NCBI GenBank assembly: GCA_018257865.1
Contig: JAEUBA010000117.1
Span: forward strand, 1 to 64,000
Direction of reading: 5' to 3'
Length of the DNA stretch: 64,000 nucleotides
From: Stereocaulon alpinum
Lineage: Eukaryota > Ascomycota > Lecanoromycetes > Lecanorales > Stereocaulaceae
A program made the position numbers and the translations under genes. Below, piece by piece: positions 58,450 to 64,000 of this stretch. Within the stretch, counting starts at the first letter, position 1. Every line of letters starts with the position of its first letter. The notes beneath the pieces were generated by a model, which ran no database searches, had not been told where the DNA came from, and saw only the letters and a list, made by a program, of their open reading frames with translations.

Positions 58450-61400
58450 GGTTATAAGCCTAGTACGCTAGGTATCGCTAGAATAGCTCTTCTTCTAGAA
58501 TTATATTCCTCTTAAATAGTTACTAAATCCTCCCTAATATAAGCTATATATATATATACTAAACCTCTAATACTTAGTCTAAGGTAATAACTCTTTAATC
58601 TTCGTACTATAAGATTAACTTATAGCGATAATAATTAACTAAAAAGAGGAGGCTAAAAACTCCTAGCTATTCTATTCTTTCTAGGGTTATTACTACTAAA
58701 AAGTACGCTAATAAGTACTACTAAGTAATCCCTTCTAGCGTACCTTAGTAAGTATTTATAAACTCTAAAGCTAAGCCCCTAAAAGCGATATCTAGCTTCT
58801 ATAGTAAGAATACTAACCTATATAAGTAGAATTATTAAATTTTATATTAAAAATAAGACTTTTTAGACGCTAGAAAGCGATAAATTATTAATTACTAAGG
58901 GGGCTAGGTCCTAACCCCTTAATTTCTTCCTAAAGGCTAGTATCCCTAGCTATTATTAAAGACTAGTATCCCCTACTACCTTTCCTAATAAGTTAGAGGC
59001 TGGTATTACCCTAGCTACTAAATACCTATTAAGATCCTTAGGAGATATCTATAAGATATCTACTATAGGCTTAGCTAGAAGTCTATTATCTTCTTTATCT
59101 TCTAATTTAATACTATTTACTACTAATCTAAACCTTATTTAGTATATAAATACTATTACCTAAGTATACTACCGCTCTAAATATAAGTATTTTTAATACC
59201 TTCTTTAGGACCTAATCTAATTTAATAAGTTACCTCTTAACTACGTTAATACTAATTATATACCCTTAGAATAGTCCCTATCTCCTTATAACTCTAATTC
59301 TAAAGCTAGTAAATTAACCCTAAAACCTCTTAGTAATACTAATATCTTTAGCCTTTAAGCTAAATATATACTACCTTAGGCTTCCTTAGGTCCTCCTCTA
59401 GCGAAATAATAGTATAAAGAGATAACTACCGCTTATCCCTAAAAGACCCTACTAACTTAAAGATCTCTAAAGCCTACGCTATAAACCTCTTCTTCTAATT
59501 TAACTCCTACTACTAGCGGAGCTTTAAAAATACCTATATTATAGTAGATATTATAGTAGCTGAAGGATCTTATAATAGTAGCGCGAATTTACTACTTACT
59601 ATAGTAGCTAAAGAATCCTATAGTAGTAGTAGAAGCTTCCTACTTACCTCTATCTCTATTTTAGAGTCTAACTTTAGGTACTCTTAGTAGGTAGAGGAGA
59701 TAAATAATTAGCTTATACTTAATAACTTAAAGCCTTTTACTACTAAAACCTAAGTAAAAGCCTATATTATAATTTATAACTAACTTAGGTTTAACGCCTA
59801 AAAGATTATAAAGAACCTTACTATAGTAGATAAGATTCTAACTAAAGTCTTCTTAAATTTTAAGCTAAAAGGAACTAGTATCTATATTAAATTAGTATAA
59901 TACCTCTATTTAACCTCTCTAGAATCCTCTAAGGATATTACCGAATATACCTAAAAGTTCTAAAAGGTTAATACTAAACTTAAGGAACTTAACGCTAAAG
60001 TAGCCCTACTAAAACTATACCTAATTTACCTCTATCTCTTAGGACTTAGTAAAGCTTATAATATCTTTAAAATAACTTATATTTAAAGCTACGCCCTATT
60101 TAGCGCTAATTAAGTTAACTTTAATAAAGTCTCCCTAGCGGCTACTAATAAGGAATAATAAATCTAAGCGTAGTATAAGTACTTTAGACTAGCGATATTT
60201 ATAGGTAGGAGGTCTATAAAAGACTATAACTCTATAAATAATAAGCCTTAGGAATACTACCCCTACTATAAGAAGCTTAAGCGAAAAGATACCTATTTAA
60301 TTATAAAGTATTAGTAGCTTTACCCTGAAATAAAGTCTAAGAAATTTAAGTCTAAAGACGAAAGGTTTAAGAAATAGAAGCTAGAATATAATAATAGCCC
60401 TACTAAAGAACTAATATTTAGGACCTTTACCACTAATAGCGACTTTAATATTTAAGGCGCTAGTATAAATAGGGTCCCTATAATTAATATTAGATATATA
60501 GTAGTAATAACGCTAGAAGTTAATCTATTAGGCCTAACTATTATTAATATAAGGTATACGTAATACTCGTTCTACTAGCGCTCTAACTTTATAACCTTTA
60601 ATCCTACTATTAGTACTCTAATTACCGGAATTAGTAGGGTATAGCTTAAACTAACTAGGCGTAGAATAGTAAAGATCCTATACCTAAGGAAGAATATACT
60701 ATTATATAATATCCTCTATATACCTAAGTTAGGGGTAAACCTCCTCTTAGGCTCCTAGCTAATAGATATTAGAATCTGTATTAAATTCGCTAAAAATAAC
60801 TATATAATCTTATACCCTAAGCTTAGTAATATAATCGCTAAACGATAATTTAGCCTCTATATATTAGAACTTCCCTAGGGATAACTTATACTAAATATAT
60901 ATAGTATACCTCTAGACGCTATCTACTAGCTTTAGTACGCCTATATAGGTTATATAGGTTAATAAAATATAGATTAGCTACCTAATATAGCTACTAAAGT
61001 AAACTTCTTAAAGAAATTCTTAGATAAATTAACTTATAAATACTATATTCTAAGCTGCTATTAGTCTACCTTATATAAAGACTTTATTAAGCTTAGAACT
61101 CGCCTAATAGAATTTATCTATAGTAATATTATAGGGCCTATTAAGCCTATTAGTTTTAACGGTAGTAAATAGGTAGTTACCTTTAAAGATAACTTTACCT
61201 ACTACTCCGAAGTCTACTATATAAAATATAAATCAGAGCTTAGCGATCTATTCCGACGGTTTTAGTATAAGTATAAGCGAATAGGGCGCCTAATCTAACG
61301 CCTATATATAGATAATAGGGGCGAATATATTAAAGGAACTTTCTAAGAATACCTTAGCCTTAAAGGGATTATTTATAAGCCTATAGTACCTAAAAACCTA

Positions 61401-63765
61401 GAATAAAATAGGATTACTAAATATTTTAGGTAAGTTCTTATTAGATATACTTACCCTCTACTATTAAGCTCTAAGCTTAATAAGTTATTTTAGCCTAAAA
61501 TTATAAAAACGGCTAATTACCTTACCGTCTAAAGCTTAGTTATAAAGCTTAGAAAGACCCTATATAAGGCCTTCTATAAGTAGAAGCCCTATCTTAGGTA
61601 CCTTTAAACCCTTAGCTCTAAAATATAAGCGCGAAACCGCCTCTAAAAGAAATTTATAGATAAAAGTAATACCTATTTCCTCTTAGGATATAAAGGGGAT
61701 AGCTATATCTTTCGCTTATAATTACTAAAATAGCGCGCTATTATCCGCGCCGTTAATATCTATATCTAAGAGAAACGGCCCTACTTCTATAGGGGTAAAG
61801 AGCCCCTAACTAAATACTAATAAACCTTTACTTTAGGGGAGGTATATAATAGGAATTAGAATCTTATTAACTTTAATATATCCCTAGTATAATTATCTAA
61901 CTAAGAATCCTTAGGAGAATTACCTCCTTTAGGGGGAGAATTACCTCCCTTACCTCCTATATCTTCTAAAGAAGTATTACCTTCTCTAAGCCTAAGTTTA
62001 CTATTAATACTAGGCTCTCTAGCCCTATTATAGCTAGTATTACTAATAATAATAGGTACTATAGAAGAGCGAGAGATAACTTAAGTATTAGTAATATACT
62101 CTAAGCTTAATATTCCTAATATATAGAACCTCTCGCTAGACCCTCTCTATAGGTACTTAGCAATCTCTCTATTAGCTTAGGCGAATTTAGCGGAACCTTA
62201 TAAACCTAAAACCTATACTAAAGTAATAGCTAATAATATATATAAAATATAGTAGGAGCTCGCTATAAATAACGAATTTAACTCCCTTATAGCTAATAAT
62301 ACTTAGATACTAATATTACCCCTAGATAACTAGAAAGTTCTTAGGGGTAGATAGGTCTATACCTTAAAATATAGCCCTAAGGGGGAAATTATACGCTATA
62401 AGGTATACTAAGTTATTTAAGGCTTTAAGTAATAAGAAGGCTTTAATTATAATAAAACTTTCGCCTTAGTAGTTAAACTTATAAGCTATAAGGCTATATT
62501 TATAATTACCGCCGCTATAGATTAGGACCTAAAGTAGATAGACGTTAAAATAGTATTCCTCTATAAGGATATAGAAGAGGAGATCTTTATAAAATAGCCT
62601 AAAGGTTTTATTTAAGAGGAGGTAAAAGTTTACCGCCTAAATAAGGCCTTATACAGCCTAAAATAATCCCCCTAAGTATAGTATAATACCTTCGCTAGCT
62701 TTATAAACGCTAAATTAGGCGTAGTCCTATTAAAAGCTAACTTAAGCGTATTTATTAACCCTAAAGATAGGACGCTAATTACCCTATATATAGATAATTT
62801 ACTAATTATAGGCCTTAGTAAGGAAGCTATTTAGAGGGTTAAAGATATCTTTAATTATTAGTTCTATATAATAGATCTTAGGCTATATAGCTATTACCTA
62901 GGGATAATAGTTACTTAGAACCGCTAATAACGAACACTACGACTAGGCTAAGAGGCCTATATTAAGAAAGTACTTTAGGACTTTAGCCTCTAAGAATATA
63001 AAGAAACTATAACCCCTATAGAGATAACTTACTATCTAGAAAAAGCTCCTAACGGTTTTTAAGCTAATACCTAAGACCGACTACTATATTAGAAGGCTGT
63101 TAGGTCGCTAATATATATAATACTAGGGACTTAACCTAATATTATATACCCTATATTAGTAGTTAGCCGCTATAGTATAAACCTAATATAAGCTTATTAG
63201 GGTATAGTTAAACGAATCTTCTAATATCTTAAGTTAATAACCAAATATTAATTAACGTTCTTAGGACTAATTTAGGTACTAATAGGCTATACTAACTCTA
63301 ATTAGGCGGGAGACTATAATACGCGCTAATCTACCTTAAGGTATATCTTTAATATAGGTAGTAGGGCTATTAGCTAGTTATCTAAGTAATAACCTATTAT
63401 AGCCCTTTCCACCTATAAGGCTGAATATATTAGTTAGACCCTAGCGTCTAAGGAAGCGGTATAGCTTTAAAACCTACTAAGGTAGCTTAAGCTTAGTAGC
63501 TAGGAACCTTAGGCGGTAATTATCTATAGGGATAATTAGGGCGTAATCGCCTTTATAAAGAATCCGGAATTCTATACTTATAGTAAGTATATCGATATAT
63601 ACTACTACTTTATTAGGGAGTAAGTTACTAATAGTATAGTAGACCTCCGCTATATACCTACTAAGTATTAAGTTACTAATAGGCTTACTAAACCCCTCTA
63701 TAAGGATAAGTTCGTAAAGTTCTATAATAACTTAGGCTTAGAATATATCGCCTAAGGTAGAGCTT

Positions 63766-63834
63766 TAGTAGGAGTAGCTACCTAGATTTAGTAGGAGTAG
63801 CTACTTAGACCTAGTAGGAGTATCCCTAAGGATC
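63766..63834. repeat. 23-bp tandem repeat, three copies
   Basis: TAGTAGGAGTAKCYAC-type units begin at 63766, 63789 and 63812, just after the RNase H coding end of the plus-strand Copia. Confidence 0.75.
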
Positions 63835-64000
63835 GCGCGCGAATACTACTTAAATAGGGCCTACTATACCTAGATTATCCTTAGAGCTATTATTATACTT
63901 TATAGTATCTATTAACCCTATATACTACCCAACTACTTATTAGTAAGAAATTAGTATATATAGGCTGATAGGGAAAATAAAAATTTAAATAATTATACTT

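Larger units (their letters stand above)
58320..64000 (+). mobile_element. Second Copia retrotransposon, plus strand, runs off the window
   Basis: Begins with a probable LTR (58320-58449) and a primer-binding-like segment. Recognisable polyprotein in the plus frames includes PR/gag-pol linker IPKLGVNLLLGSQLID (about 60720-60770) and an integrase segment YIDNRGEYIKGTFQEYLSLKG (about 61300-61360; family DxGxEYxGxF). RT follows (VLRGRQVYTLKYSPKGEI near 62330-62385, KQPKGF, SLKQSPQVQYN, catalytic YIDNLLIIG near 62790-62820 for YVDDLLIIG). RNase H comes last (GYTNSNQAGDYNTRQST near 63280-63330, HYYFIREQV-like near 63600, and LTKPLYKDKFVKF at 63685-63725). Gln codons appear as TAG throughout. It belongs to a different Copia lineage from the minus-strand element. 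The 3' LTR is not reached. Confidence 0.85.

Noticed and set aside
1..64000. Whether the AT-rich ends mark a centromere or telomere
   Set aside because: The AT-rich blocks are explained by RIPed transposons, and no telomeric hexamer array is present.

Overview
The window looks like a filamentous ascomycete chromosome (Pezizomycotina; class not determinable by eye, a Dothideomycete-like fungus would fit). The reasons are short spliceosomal introns of about 46-81 nt with GT...AG and CTAAC/CTGAC-like branch sites, Zn2Cys6 and Fung_rhodopsin-type genes, NACHT/ankyrin relics, and very strong repeat-induced point mutation (RIP) of transposons. In the AT-rich blocks CpA/TpG has almost disappeared in favour of TpA, CpG is kept, and nearly all broken codons are TAG/TAA.

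Layout. (1) 1-5945: RIP-destroyed DNA with a plus-strand LINE (1-3260, 5' end outside the window), a minus-strand relic of an rve-like integrase-core protein (about 3380-4560) and a 262-bp tandem duplication (4719-5240). (2) 5946-40254: a base-balanced but gene-poor island. Genes that look complete are a PD-(D/E)XK nuclease-like protein (6158-8003, two 62-nt introns), an acidic coiled-coil protein (9314-11163, minus), a large secreted repeat protein (15739-20001), an unknown single-exon protein (20750-21556, minus), a small Zn2Cys6 regulator (28769-29720, minus, 5' exon unresolved) and a glutathione S-transferase-like enzyme (30646-31482). Between them lie decayed genes: a second nuclease-like gene, a coiled-coil gene, a rhodopsin-domain membrane protein with one frame break, the 3' half of a cytochrome P450, and two NLR/STAND-type relics (NACHT-ankyrin on minus, SERAC1-like esterase on plus) that start back to back. 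A 632-bp foldback/MITE element with a 9-bp target duplication sits at 33553-34184.

(3) 40255-64000: a transposon nest whose insertion order can be read from target-site duplications. A minus-strand Copia element is split by a minus-strand Gypsy element (42023-55562; 249-bp LTRs, 5-bp TSD). The Gypsy element is itself split by a complete minus-strand LINE (44898-50342; 14-bp TSD) and by a 1.19-kb LINE-tailed element (51683-52870; 12-bp TSD). A plus-strand Copia begins at 58320 and runs off the window. The two secondary insertions fall in the integrase zinc-binding motif and in the reverse transcriptase catalytic YxDDIL motif of the Gypsy polyprotein. The full-length LINE carries clearly less RIP than its host, which fits a later arrival.

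The intact genes do not form an obvious pathway. The picture is an accessory, transposon-flanked segment in which immunity-type (NLR), nuclease-like, secreted and detoxification genes sit at different stages of decay. I did not find a convincing new multi-gene system. The most notable items are the precise TE nest, the LINE-tailed non-coding element, the paired NLR relics and the intact nuclease-like gene beside its RIP-damaged relative.
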